Positions 8,752 to 21,239 of a DNA stretch of 33,348 nucleotides are shown piece by piece. The notes beneath the pieces were generated by a model. It saw only the letters and a list, made by a program, of their open reading frames with translations. It had not been told where the DNA came from and did not search any database. This DNA comes from Dehalococcoidia bacterium (GTDB lineage: Bacteria > Chloroflexota > Dehalococcoidia > SM23-28-2 > WHTN01): contig WHTN01000008.1 in the NCBI GenBank assembly GCA_009377715.1, positions 15,155 through 48,502 on the forward strand. Reading direction: 5' to 3'. How positions within the stretch are numbered: position 1 is the stretch's first letter; every line of letters starts with the position of its first letter. A program made the position numbers and the translations under genes.

Positions 8752-9875
8752 CGGTCAACCTCGCAGAGAACGATATCGATTGAGCCAAGGATGATCACGG
8801 CGTCCGCCACGTAGTGGCCTACGGCCATGGCGCGCAGCGCCGAGAGATTGCTGAAGCAAGGCGAGCGTATCTTTAGCCGGTATGGCTTTTCGCTGCCCTT
8901 AGAGATGAGATAGATACCGTATTCGCCGCGAGGGTTCTCGCAGCGCTGGTACACTTCGCCTGCCGGCAAGCGAATGATGCGCGGTATGCCCGAAGCGATT
9001 ATAGGTCCGTCTTTCGGCATCTGATCGAGGGCCTGCTCTACGACGCGAGCTGACTGGCGCAACTCCTCTAAGCGGACGGTATAACGATCGTAAACGTCAC
9101 CGTTCTCGCCCACAGGCACGTCGAATTCGAAACGGTCGTAGATTGAATATGGCTCTGCCTTGCGCAGGTCGAACGGGACGCCGGTGGCCCGCAGCATGGG
9201 GCCGGAAAGGCCCCAGTCGATGGCGTCCTGGGGCGAGATCGCGCCGATGCCTCTTGTTCGAGCGACGAAGACTTCGTTATCGGTAAGGAGGTTATCGATA
9301 TCGGCGATGCCCTCCCGAACGTGCACCAGGAGTCCGCGTATCCTCTCTTCGAAATTGGTGGGCACGTCCCAGCCGATGCCCCCTGGGCGGAAGTAGTTGT
9401 ACATCATCCGCTCGCCGGTGACCTCTTCGAAGAAGTCCTGTATGCGCTCGCGCTCGCGGAACGTGTACATGAACGGCGTCGCGAAAACGCCTATGTCCGT
9501 TCCGAAAGCGCCCATGAACATGAAGTGGCTGGCGATGCGGTTCATCTCCGATAGGATGACGCGGATGTACTCCGCTCGCTCCGGCACCTGGTAGCCGCCG
9601 AGCTTCTCGACCGCTAGGCAGTAGACGAGTTCGTTGTTGAACTGCGCCAGGTAGTCCGTGCGGTCCTGATAGCCTATCGCCTGCCGGTAATCGCAGTTCT
9701 CAGAGAGCTTTTCGTCTCCGCGATGCATATAGCCGATGACCGGGTCGACATCGCGAACGACTTCACCATCGATCTGCAGGATCATGCGGAAGACACCGTG
9801 CGTAGCCGGATGCTGTGGGCCGACGTTTATGTTGAGGTCGATAGTTTCGAGTTCGTGGTCTGTCTCAAACGGCAT
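8748..9875 (-). CDS. nuoD: NADH-quinone oxidoreductase subunit D (49 kDa type)
   Basis: The large quinone-site subunit related to the big subunit of NiFe hydrogenases, 375 residues and not fused to NuoC. Family motifs are NVGPQHPATHGVFRM, DVDPVIGYMHRG, DRTDY and NRIASHFMFMGAFGTD. It lacks the hydrogenase cysteine pairs, as expected for NuoD. The C-terminal SIDIVLCEVDR has Cys where Gly is common in this position. The ATG at 9875 follows the nuoC stop by three bases, and the stop overlaps nuoH. Confidence 0.95.
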   Translation of the reverse strand: MPFETDHELETIDLNINVGPQHPATHGVFRMILQIDGEVVRDVDPVIGYMHRGDEKLSENCDYRQAIGYQDRTDYLAQFNNELVYCLAVEKLGGYQVPERAEYIRVILSEMNRIASHFMFMGAFGTDIGVFATPFMYTFRERERIQDFFEEVTGERMMYNYFRPGGIGWDVPTNFEERIRGLLVHVREGIADIDNLLTDNEVFVARTRGIGAISPQDAIDWGLSGPMLRATGVPFDLRKAEPYSIYDRFEFDVPVGENGDVYDRYTVRLEELRQSARVVEQALDQMPKDGPIIASGIPRIIRLPAGEVYQRCENPRGEYGIYLISKGSEKPYRLKIRSPCFSNLSALRAMAVGHYVADAVIILGSIDIVLCEVDR

Positions 9876-9878
9876 GAG

Positions 9879-10694
9879 CTAACTCTGGCCCTCGCCCTGC
9901 GATACTTCTACGAGCAGGTCTTCCTGCCACTCTTCGATGTCTGCGAGAGGATAACTGCGGCGGAGGATATAGCCTAGCCCCTCTTCGGTAAGCAGCGGTC
10001 GTGGGTCGGGGTGACCGTCGCATTCGATGCCGAAAAGCTCGGTCAGCTCTCTTTCGTGCCAGTTCGCCCCTTGCCATAGAGGGGTCATGGACGGCACGCG
10101 CGCGTCCTCTTCGGGTGTGATCGTCCTAATAGCCACGCTATGACCGTGCTTAAACGAATAGAGGTGGTAGACCACCTCTAAACCTCGCTCTATCTGATCG
10201 ACGCCGGAGATGCTGCGCAGGTAGTCGAAGGCGAGACGCTCATCCTCCTTCGCCGTCTGCATAACGCGTAGGAGGTCTTCGCGCTTAACATAAATGTTCA
10301 CATCGGAGTGCATCTGCGCAGCGGTCATCTCCACGCCCGGTAGCACCTGCTGGAAGATATCGAAAACCCCACCCGGCTCCGGCGCCACCATCGGCGGCTC
10401 CGTTAACCGCTCTTCGCGAGCTGGAGGGCGTTGCGCGGCGCGGGCCAGACGAGTTGGTGCGGCTGCCGTTGGCGCTGCTCCTTCAGTGGTTGGCGCTTGA
10501 GTGGGCGCTGTTGGCGCCTCGGCTGATGCTCTTGGAGCGGCGGGGGCGGTGCCCTCCGCGCGACGCTGGGCGCGTAACTCCGCGGACAGTTCGCGGGCGT
10601 GGCGTATGCGCTCCTCCTGGGACATGGAGCGCAGCTCTTGGCGCTTGCTTTCGGCTTCCTGTTCGGAGAGGTTGCCGCCCTGGTCGGTCGTCAT
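9879..10694 (-). CDS. nuoC: NADH-quinone oxidoreductase subunit C with N-terminal extension
   Basis: The 30 kDa-type peripheral subunit of complex I, 271 residues. The signature is in the C-terminal part ([19 protein letters not shown], then RPLLTEE). The first roughly 105 residues are unusual: residues 17-47 are a charged segment ([14 protein letters not shown], then ARELSA) nearly identical to one at the start of NuoB, followed by an Ala/Pro/Thr-rich linker. The start at 10694 overlaps the nuoB stop (ATGA). The open frame continues a further 131 codons upstream, but that part only shadows nuoB. The extension may be a helical docking tag; its role is unknown. Confidence 0.94.
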   Translation of the reverse strand: MTTDQGGNLSEQEAESKRQELRSMSQEERIRHARELSAELRAQRRAEGTAPAAPRASAEAPTAPTQAPTTEGAAPTAAAPTRLARAAQRPPAREERLTEPPMVAPEPGGVFDIFQQVLPGVEMTAAQMHSDVNIYVKREDLLRVMQTAKEDERLAFDYLRSISGVDQIERGLEVVYHLYSFKHGHSVAIRTITPEEDARVPSMTPLWQGANWHERELTELFGIECDGHPDPRPLLTEEGLGYILRRSYPLADIEEWQEDLLVEVSQGEGQS

Positions 10695-11500
10695 CGGCCG
10701 ATCTTGCCTCGCTCTTCCATTATCTTGTTCTGAAGCGCCACGAAAGCATCCATCAATGCCTCTGGACGTGGCGGACAACCCGGCACATAAACGTCCACCG
10801 GGACGATCTTGTCGACCCCCTGGAGGACGCGGTCGTATCTGGTGTAAGGGCCGCCGTTCGTTGCGCAAGCACCCATGGAGATGACCCATTTCGGGTTCGG
10901 CATCTGCTCGTACAGGAGTTTGACGGCGGGCGCCATCTTCTTCGTCACCGTTCCGGAGACGATCATTACGTCGGCCTGGCGTGGCGATGGCCACGGAACG
11001 ATGCCAAAACGATCGAGGTCGTGGCGCGACATGAACGTCGAAATCATCTCGATCGCACAGCAGGCCAGGCCGAACGTCAGTGGCCACAAGGACGACTTTC
11101 GCCCCCAGGCGAAAATCCAGTCGGCGGGCGCTTGGACTATGCCGGGGAGCAAGTTCCGGTATAGCGATTTCGCCTCCGGAGGCTCGACTGCGGTTAAGGA
11201 CTTAACCTCAGCGTAGAGGTCTTGTTGCACGAATTCTGGGTGGGCCTCTTGCGGGTCGTCTCTGACAACACGGAAACGTTCGTCTATCGCCGGCGCTTCA
11301 ATCTGAACGGCTGTCGCAGTTTGCGTTGTCGTCGCAGGGGGTACTTCTGCCTCCGCTCGGGTGGGGGCAGGCGGCGCTGCGTCAGCTTCGGCGCGCTTCT
11401 GCGCCCGCATCTGTGCAGAGAGTTCACGAGCACGCGCTATGCGCTCTTCTTGGGACATAGAGCGAAGTTCTTGTCGTTTCGCTTCGGGATCCTCAGCCAT
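10691..11500 (-). CDS. nuoB: NADH-quinone oxidoreductase subunit B with N-terminal extension
   Basis: The subunit holding the last Fe-S cluster (N2) before quinone, 269 residues where 160-220 is usual. The cluster cysteines are visible as LACCAIEM (147, 148), GACA (212) and [10 protein letters not shown] (242). The core begins near residue 115. Before it comes an extra segment: residues 8-38 ([14 protein letters not shown], then ARELSA) repeat the start of NuoC at 26 of 31 positions, followed by an Ala/Pro/Thr linker. Codons differ at many silent sites between the two copies, so the similarity is old and maintained. It starts with ATG shortly after nuoA and overlaps nuoC by ATGA. Confidence 0.95.
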   Translation of the reverse strand: MAEDPEAKRQELRSMSQEERIARARELSAQMRAQKRAEADAAPPAPTRAEAEVPPATTTQTATAVQIEAPAIDERFRVVRDDPQEAHPEFVQQDLYAEVKSLTAVEPPEAKSLYRNLLPGIVQAPADWIFAWGRKSSLWPLTFGLACCAIEMISTFMSRHDLDRFGIVPWPSPRQADVMIVSGTVTKKMAPAVKLLYEQMPNPKWVISMGACATNGGPYTRYDRVLQGVDKIVPVDVYVPGCPPRPEALMDAFVALQNKIMEERGKIGR

Positions 11501-11505
11501 CTACC

Positions 11506-11871
11506 TCACCTCCACCGTAGAACGCCCTTCTTCCAAGCGTATAAAAGCCCGAAGCCAAGGATGACGATGAACACCATCATCTCGTAAAAGGCAACGGGGC
11601 CTATGTCATCGAATACAACTGCCCAGGGAAAAAGGAACACGGCCTCGACATCGAATATTAGGAATAGAATAGCGAACAGATAGTAGCGGACATGGACCTG
11701 GGTGATGTTACGTCCGATGGGCAACATGCCGCATTCGTAAGCCAGACCTTTGGGTCGGGTAGATTGGCGCGGCGATAGAATGAGGTTGCCGATTAGGGCT
11801 GAGAAGACGAGGAAGAAAGCGATGATGCCGCCTACGAGGACTGCTACATAGTTGTTCAGTAATTCCTGCAC
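11506..11871 (-). CDS. nuoA: NADH-quinone oxidoreductase subunit A
   Basis: A small membrane subunit of complex I, 121 residues with three helices. The loop motif YECGMLPIG, with the conserved Cys near the quinone chamber, and FDVEAVFLFPWAV identify it. It starts with GTG at 11871; the ribosome site is weak. It is the first gene of the nuo operon, about 50 bases downstream of the predicted transcription start, with nuoB following after five bases. Confidence 0.94.
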   Translation of the reverse strand: MQELLNNYVAVLVGGIIAFFLVFSALIGNLILSPRQSTRPKGLAYECGMLPIGRNITQVHVRYYLFAILFLIFDVEAVFLFPWAVVFDDIGPVAFYEMMVFIVILGFGLLYAWKKGVLRWR

Positions 11872-11929
11872 AGACGACCCCTGTAGCTGTTCGGCTAAAT
11901 CTGTCTACTAATTTCCTTAGGCCGAAGCG

Positions 11930-11958
11930 ATAATATCATGCGCTTATATCATAGTCAA
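11930..11958 (-). promoter_or_regulatory. Predicted sigma-70-type promoter of the nuo operon
   Basis: On the minus strand TTGACT (11958-11953) is followed after exactly 17 bases by TATTAT (11935-11930), matching the -35 and -10 consensus at five of six positions each. Transcription would start near 11923, leaving a leader of about 50 bases before the nuoA GTG. It lies just beside the dispersed-repeat block that begins at 11990. Confidence 0.7.
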
Positions 11959-11989
11959 TTGCCAAATTTATCACAAACGAATCGGGACC

Positions 11990-12218
11990 GTCATTGCGAG
12001 GTCGCCGAAAGGGGCGACCGTGGCAATCTCTGAACTGCGATAACGGATGCAGCGTCTAAGCAAGTGTAAATTGAACGGGCAGAGATTGCTTCACTCGCTC
12101 AAAGCTAGCCCGCTCATGGATTCGACAGGCTCACCACGAGCGGGTTTTCTGCTCACCCTGAATTGTCTAAGGGTATGGCCTGTCACTGCAAAGTGATGCG
12201 GGAGGCTCGCAATGATAC
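11990..12218. repeat. Composite palindromic dispersed repeat (MITE-like), left of the MFS gene
   Basis: GTCATTGCGAG at 11990-12000 is answered by the reverse form CTCGCAATGAT at 12206-12216, and inside, GGCAATCTC near 12022 is answered by GAGATTGC near 12082. Between lies a further hairpin, CCCGCTC (12109-12115) with GAGCGGG (12138-12144) followed by TTTTCT, which could end transcripts on the plus strand. No coding potential is seen. Such palindromes are recalled from other bacterial genomes as non-autonomous dispersed repeats. An inverted partial copy is at 13596-13631, on the other side of the MFS gene. This fills the 404-base gap between nuoA and the MFS gene. Confidence 0.7.
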
Positions 12219-12275
12219 ATGTTGCGAGATTTGCGTGCTTCATCTATATTTGTGGAAATCCGCCGAGATTACCGA

Positions 12276-13546
12276 ATGGTCCTTCCCCGAAACAAACCCG
12301 AAACCCAAGAGGCCGCTCTTGAGCGGCCTGCCTCTCGGTTAAGCCTCAATACCTTCGCCGCCCTCCGGTACCACGATTTCCGTCTGCTGTGGTCGGCGCA
12401 GCTTGGCTCAGCGATGGCCATGCAGTCGGAGATGATCGCCCGTAGCTGGCTGGTGCTGGAGCTTACCGGTTCGGCGGCTGCCGTAGGCCTCGTCCATACG
12501 ACGCGGGCTATCGGCCAGCTAGCGGTCGTTCCGGCGGCCGGCGTCCTGGCCGACCGCATCGACCGCCGCTATCTGATGATCGCCGCCGATGCTTCGAACG
12601 CTGTGTTTTATCTTCTGCTTGGCTTGCTTATCGCTTTCGACAGAGTGGCCGTTTGGCACGTCGTAGCGAGCACGATAATAGCTGGAGCGGCGATGTCCGT
12701 GGAGCAGACGTCGCGTCAGGCCATCATCCCGAGCCTGGTGCCGCGCGAAGGGCTGATGAACGCGGTCTCGCTTAGCTCCGTAGTTATGGGAGGCTCGCGC
12801 GTTATCGGGCCGCCGTTGGCTGGCTTCATGATGGCGCTGTTCGGCGTCCAGGGAGCGTATTTCGTAATGTCGGGGTTTCTAATTCTGCCGATTATCCTTC
12901 CGCTCTTTATTCGGCCAATAAAGGTCGCTGTAAATGGCCGACAAGACTCGTTCTTTACCAGCTTTAAAGAAGGCTTGTCATTCACTCTTAAAACGCCTGC
13001 CGTAGGCGCGGTGCTTATAGTTGCCATCATTACGGTCACCTTCGCGATGCCCTTCTTGCAGTTGATGCCGGTATACGTGAAGGATGTACTGGAGATGGGG
13101 CCGGCAACCCTCGGCCTCATCGGCTCGCTTCCGGGCTTCTAACCATAGCCGGCGGGCTGTTCGCGGTGTCCTTGAGCGACCATCGCTTCAAGGGCCCTCA
13201 GCTATTGATCGCTGTGACGTCTCCTTGTGTGGCGGCTCTTATCTTGAGTCAGACCGATGTCCTCTGGACGGCCATCTTTGCCACCTGCATCTTCGGCTTG
13301 TTCAGTTCCCAGTACCAGCCCGTAACGCAAACCGTCCTAATGAAGGCGGCGCCGGCCGAGCTGCGCGGCCGCGTGAACAGCCTACTCAGCCTATCTCAAG
13401 GGCTGGGGTCAGTGGGTGTGGTGTTTTACGGTGTTGTGGCGGACGCTACTGACCTCCAGACGGCATATCTGCTTTTCGGCGGGCTTTGCGCTGTCCTGCT
13501 TAGCGGCTATTTCGCTACCTCTCGATCGTTTCAGCGCCTAAATTAA
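12276..13546 (+). CDS. Major facilitator superfamily transporter (one frameshift)
   Basis: A membrane exporter-like protein, about 423 residues once the frame is restored. The first part has the MFS_3-type signature (ALRYHDFRLLWSAQLGSA, then AGVLADRIDRRYLM, the loop 2-3 motif), and the second part ends with AAPAELRGRVNSLLSLSQG, also typical. The frame breaks at about 13134: one reads SLPGF then stop, the other continues LLTIAGGLFAVSLSDH. One extra G in the GGG run there would join them, so an error is more likely than a true pseudogene. The ATG at 12276 is preferred over 12219, which touches the repeat. Substrate unknown. The gene is flanked by inverted dispersed repeats, suggesting an accessory islet. 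Confidence 0.85.
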
Positions 13547-13595
13547 AGTTAAATAAGTTATCCGCGGCCACCTTGGCTACGTTATCGCAACTCAA

Positions 13596-13631
13596 AGATT
13601 GCCATGGCCACCTTCAGCGACCTCGAATGAC
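13596..13631 (-). repeat. Inverted partial copy of the left dispersed repeat
   Basis: AGATTGCCATGGCC...GCGACCTCGAATGAC is the reverse complement, with a few changes and a short deletion, of the first 42 bases of the repeat at 11990. Together the two bracket the MFS gene in opposite orientation. It is followed nine bases later by the second repeat at 13641, whose GTCATTGCGA can pair with its terminal TCGAATGAC. Confidence 0.65.
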
Positions 13632-13640
13632 ACATCCTCC

Positions 13641-13752
13641 GTCATTGCGAGCCCTTCGATAGACTAGAATAAATTCCGCGAAGAATCCGAGCACTGAGGC
13701 GGATTCTTCCTCGCTACGTCCATCTTTGTGGACTACGCTCCTCAGAATGCCA
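13641..13752. repeat. Second dispersed palindromic repeat, upstream of the ridA-family gene
   Basis: It begins with GTCATTGCGAG and ends near CTCAGAATGCC. In its centre GAAGAATCCG (13680-13689) and CGGATTCTTC (13700-13709) form a perfect ten-pair hairpin with a ten-base loop. No reading frame or T-run accompanies it, so it looks like a non-coding dispersed repeat rather than a terminator. With the repeat at 13596 it fills most of the 280-base gap between the MFS and ridA-family genes. Confidence 0.6.
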
Positions 13753-13761
13753 TAGCGCAAG

Positions 13762-13790
13762 TTTACGGCTTTTCGGTGTATCGGTATGAT
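13762..13790 (+). promoter_or_regulatory. Predicted promoter of the ridA-family gene
   Basis: TTTACG (13762-13767), a 17-base spacer and TATGAT (13785-13790) fit a sigma-70-type promoter (four and five matches of six). Transcription would start near 13797, about 30 bases before the start codon. Confidence 0.6.
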
Positions 13791-13827
13791 GGGCTAAACT
13801 TGTCTATTTAGTAAAGGAGACATCATG

Positions 13828-14214
13828 ATGGCTAAGCAGACCCTGAACCCCTCCACCGTTCATAAGCCCGGCAACTATTCCCACGCGACGGGAAAGGGCA
13901 ATACGCTATATATCGCAGGCCAGGTCGCCCGAAATGTGCAGGGCGAACTCGTCGGCCCAGGCGACGTCAGGGCGCAGACGGAACAGGTCTACGCTAACAT
14001 CAAAGCTATCGTCGAAGCCGCCGGCGGCACGATGGACGACATCATGAAGATAACCGTCTACACGACGAATGCAGGGTTTCTCGGCGACATAGGCGAGGTG
14101 CGCAACCGCTTCTTCAACGCCGAGTCGCAGCCTGCAAGCACGTTCGTGATGATCTCGGCGCTTGCCCAGCCGGGATTTCTCGTAGAGATCGAGGCGATAG
14201 CGGAGTTAGGCTAG
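13828..14214 (+). CDS. RidA/YjgF/Rid-family protein lacking the catalytic Arg
   Basis: A 128-residue single-domain protein of the Rid family (chorismate-mutase-like trimer fold). Matching stretches are LYIAGQVARNVQGELV, NIKAIVEAAGGTMDDIMKIT and the C-terminal VEIEAIAEL. Authentic RidA enzymes hydrolyse reactive imines from threonine dehydratase using an Arg in a PARS-type motif. Here the same place reads QPASTFV, with Ser (codon 14137-14139), so imine deaminase activity is doubtful and it may belong to a different Rid subgroup. AAAGGAG at 13813-13819 serves either ATG 13825 or 13828; the second has better spacing. It is monocistronic with its own promoter and converges with valS. Confidence 0.88.
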   Translation: MAKQTLNPSTVHKPGNYSHATGKGNTLYIAGQVARNVQGELVGPGDVRAQTEQVYANIKAIVEAAGGTMDDIMKITVYTTNAGFLGDIGEVRNRFFNAESQPASTFVMISALAQPGFLVEIEAIAELG

Positions 14215-14238
14215 ACCCAAACGACTTCTCTCTTAGCT

Positions 14239-14256
14239 GCAGGCCCTTAGGCCTGC
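14239..14256. terminator. Hairpin between convergent ridA-family gene and valS
   Basis: GCAGGCC (14239-14245) and GGCCTGC (14250-14256) form a perfect seven-pair stem with a four-base loop, 25 bases after the ridA-family stop and 40 bases after the valS stop on the other strand. The position suits a bidirectional terminator, but neither side has a clear T-run. Bases 14262-14286 next to it resemble, in inverted form, the repeat at about 12149-12172. Confidence 0.45.
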
Positions 14257-14296
14257 TACAGCCCATCGACTAGCTCAGGGTGAGCGGAGAAGAGCG

Positions 14297-17086
<2,790 letters not shown>

Positions 17087-17104
17087 GGTCAGCCCTTCTC
17101 ATGC

Positions 17105-17134
17105 AGGAAGGGCGGCTCTTTCGCCGCCCTTCCT
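17105..17134 (-). terminator. Strong hairpin between the unknown gene and valS
   Basis: AGGAAGGGCGGC (17105-17116) and GCCGCCCTTCCT (17123-17134) form a perfect 12-pair stem with a six-base loop. It lies 27 bases after the stop of the upstream gene and 18 bases before the valS start. The stem is as strong as an intrinsic terminator, but no T-run follows on the minus strand. It could be an mRNA processing or stability element, an attenuator close to the valS ribosome site, or a Rho-independent terminator with an atypical tail. Confidence 0.55.
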
Positions 17135-17161
17135 AGATTCTAACCACCTGCGAGCGGCATA

Positions 17162-17923
17162 TCAACGGTACGAGCTTACCTCTACGTCTACGTCGAAATC
17201 GCCGCATTCCGTTTCAATTACGGGAAAGCGCCGTCGCGAGGCGATCTTCTCCAGCAGCGCGAGCCCGCGATGCGTATCGCTGGCCACCCGCGCGGGGTCG
17301 CAGCGGTTTAGGCGGTATTTGAAAAGCCAGTAGTTGAACTCCTTAAGATCTGCAACCGAAATCTCTTCGGGCACAGCAGCAGAGCGCAGTTTATAAAAAG
17401 CGGTGAACATATCTTTTTGAGTATGGCCGTACAGACGCACGAATATCGCGTCATCTGCCAGATTTGCGCCATTGGCCCAAACGTAGCCGCGCTTCTCTTT
17501 GAGCATATCCTCTTCTATGGAAAGTTGGAGGGCTTCCTCTACTAGAACGCCGTAGAAATAGTTCAAATGCGCCCGATACTTGGCCGAGCCGATCGCTCTC
17601 CGCAGGTCTTCTTCATTGAACTCGTTCGGCGCTAAACCGGAGAAGAGAAGGTTTTCTATTTCGCGGGCCGGTATGTAACCGTCTATCTCCTGACACAGCC
17701 GTTCGGCCAGAAGCAGCCAGTCGAACGCCTCGCCAGCGATTAGATAGTGATATGTGCGGCCATCGACCTCTTCTTCCGGCAGTACCCATTGAGCGATCGC
17801 TTCTAAGACCGCTTCGAACCAATTGTAGCCAGACGTGACGCGCTGGCGCATGGCGTCAATGATATCTTCAGCAGCACTATAGCTAGGCTCGTCGCTTGCC
17901 AGGGGCTTAGTGTGAGTTTCCAT
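17162..17923 (-). CDS. Conserved-looking protein of unknown function next to secA
   Basis: I do not recognise this 253-residue protein. It is soluble-looking, acidic and rich in predicted helix, with aromatic residues in segments such as RTYHYLIAGEAFDWLLLAE and LKEFNYWLFKYRLNRCDP. No signal peptide, membrane helix or catalytic motif is visible. The ATG at 17923 is chosen because an earlier start (17989) would overlap the end of secA; the gene then begins 17 bases after the secA stop. Codon use looks like that of its neighbours, so it is probably native. Position after secA and before valS in one direction suggests co-transcription but says little about function. Confidence 0.75.
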   Translation of the reverse strand: METHTKPLASDEPSYSAAEDIIDAMRQRVTSGYNWFEAVLEAIAQWVLPEEEVDGRTYHYLIAGEAFDWLLLAERLCQEIDGYIPAREIENLLFSGLAPNEFNEEDLRRAIGSAKYRAHLNYFYGVLVEEALQLSIEEDMLKEKRGYVWANGANLADDAIFVRLYGHTQKDMFTAFYKLRSAAVPEEISVADLKEFNYWLFKYRLNRCDPARVASDTHRGLALLEKIASRRRFPVIETECGDFDVDVEVSSYR

Positions 17924-17940
17924 CGCGGTCGGATCGGCGG

Positions 17941-20700
<2,760 letters not shown>

Positions 20701-20745
20701 GTTTATTCCCGCCGAATTTATATTACCTTCGGCGTCTCACTCTCC

Positions 20746-20987
20746 TCAGGATTTCATCTTCTTCGGACCGAAGTGTTCGGATACATCTCCAATAATACCT
20801 GTTAAAGTGCCTAGGCGTATAGGATTATGGTCTGGCACAGTTATGGAGTGTTCCCCCATTTTGCAGCGTCTGTATGTGACTTCCGCATGTGACTTCCGTG
20901 CTGCCTTATTATCTCATAGCCGAAATGGCGACGTAACCTGTTGATTGGTTCTCGCGCCGAGATCAGCGGATAATGGCGGGAGCTCAT
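20746..20987 (-). pseudogene. hicA: HicA-like mRNA interferase toxin, frame broken
   Basis: Recognised by reading two frames. The first gives SRHYPLISAREPINRLRRH, then FGYEIIRQHGSH; the second gives EHSITVPDHNPIRLGTLTG, then IIGDVSEHFG. Both match HicA toxins, small dsRNA-binding-fold RNases whose active His is in the GSH motif. A 13-base unit is tandemly duplicated (20874-20886 and 20887-20899, 12 of 13 identical) just after GSH, and a run of five G follows (minus strand of 20853-20857). Removing one unit and one G restores a normal-length protein of about 75 residues (...GSHIQTLQNGEHSITVP). As written the toxin is inactive. It starts at 20987, overlapping hicB by ATGA. Confidence 0.72.
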
Positions 20988-21222
20988 ACCATCTCAAAAA
21001 ACTCATACTTCACTTTGATTGTAGGCCGCTCCGACAGCCCGTACTTTTCATACTCGCCGTCATCCAAGTGCACGGACACACTTCCCTAATGTTAGTTTTT
21101 AGCTGGTCGAGGCTTTTTGCTTCAGTAAAGGTGCTAAACTCATCGGCTTGAGCTAAGTACCAATCGCCCTCCTTGGTTACAGAAAAGGTGATCGTCGATG
21201 CCGTTTCATTCGTTTTAGCCAT
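20984..21222 (-). pseudogene. hicB: HicB-like antitoxin, one frameshift
   Basis: Partner of the hicA-like gene. The first part (TFSVTKEGDWYLAQADEF, then LDQLKTNIRE) fits the partial RNase H-like fold of HicB proteins. Near 21082 the frame breaks: the open frame continues as nonsense, while another continues VSVHLDDGEYEKYGLSERP and IKVKYEFFEMV, ending at 20984 and overlapping the hicA start as ATGA. One added base restores about 79-80 residues. It begins 17 bases after the prs stop (ATG 21222; GTG 21225 is possible) and shares its direction, so it probably rides on the prs transcript. It lacks the C-terminal DNA-binding domain of longer HicB forms. Confidence 0.68.
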
Positions 21223-21239
21223 CACTCTTGCTCGACCGA

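Noticed and set aside
9879-11087. A longer NuoC of 402 residues starting at 11087
   Set aside because: The first 131 codons lie over nuoB in another frame and have shadow-like Arg/Gly-rich composition; the ATG at 10694 overlaps the nuoB stop in the usual ATGA way.
11990-13752. An insertion sequence or CRISPR array
   Set aside because: No transposase frame is present, and the repeats are palindromic and irregularly spaced rather than regularly interspaced.
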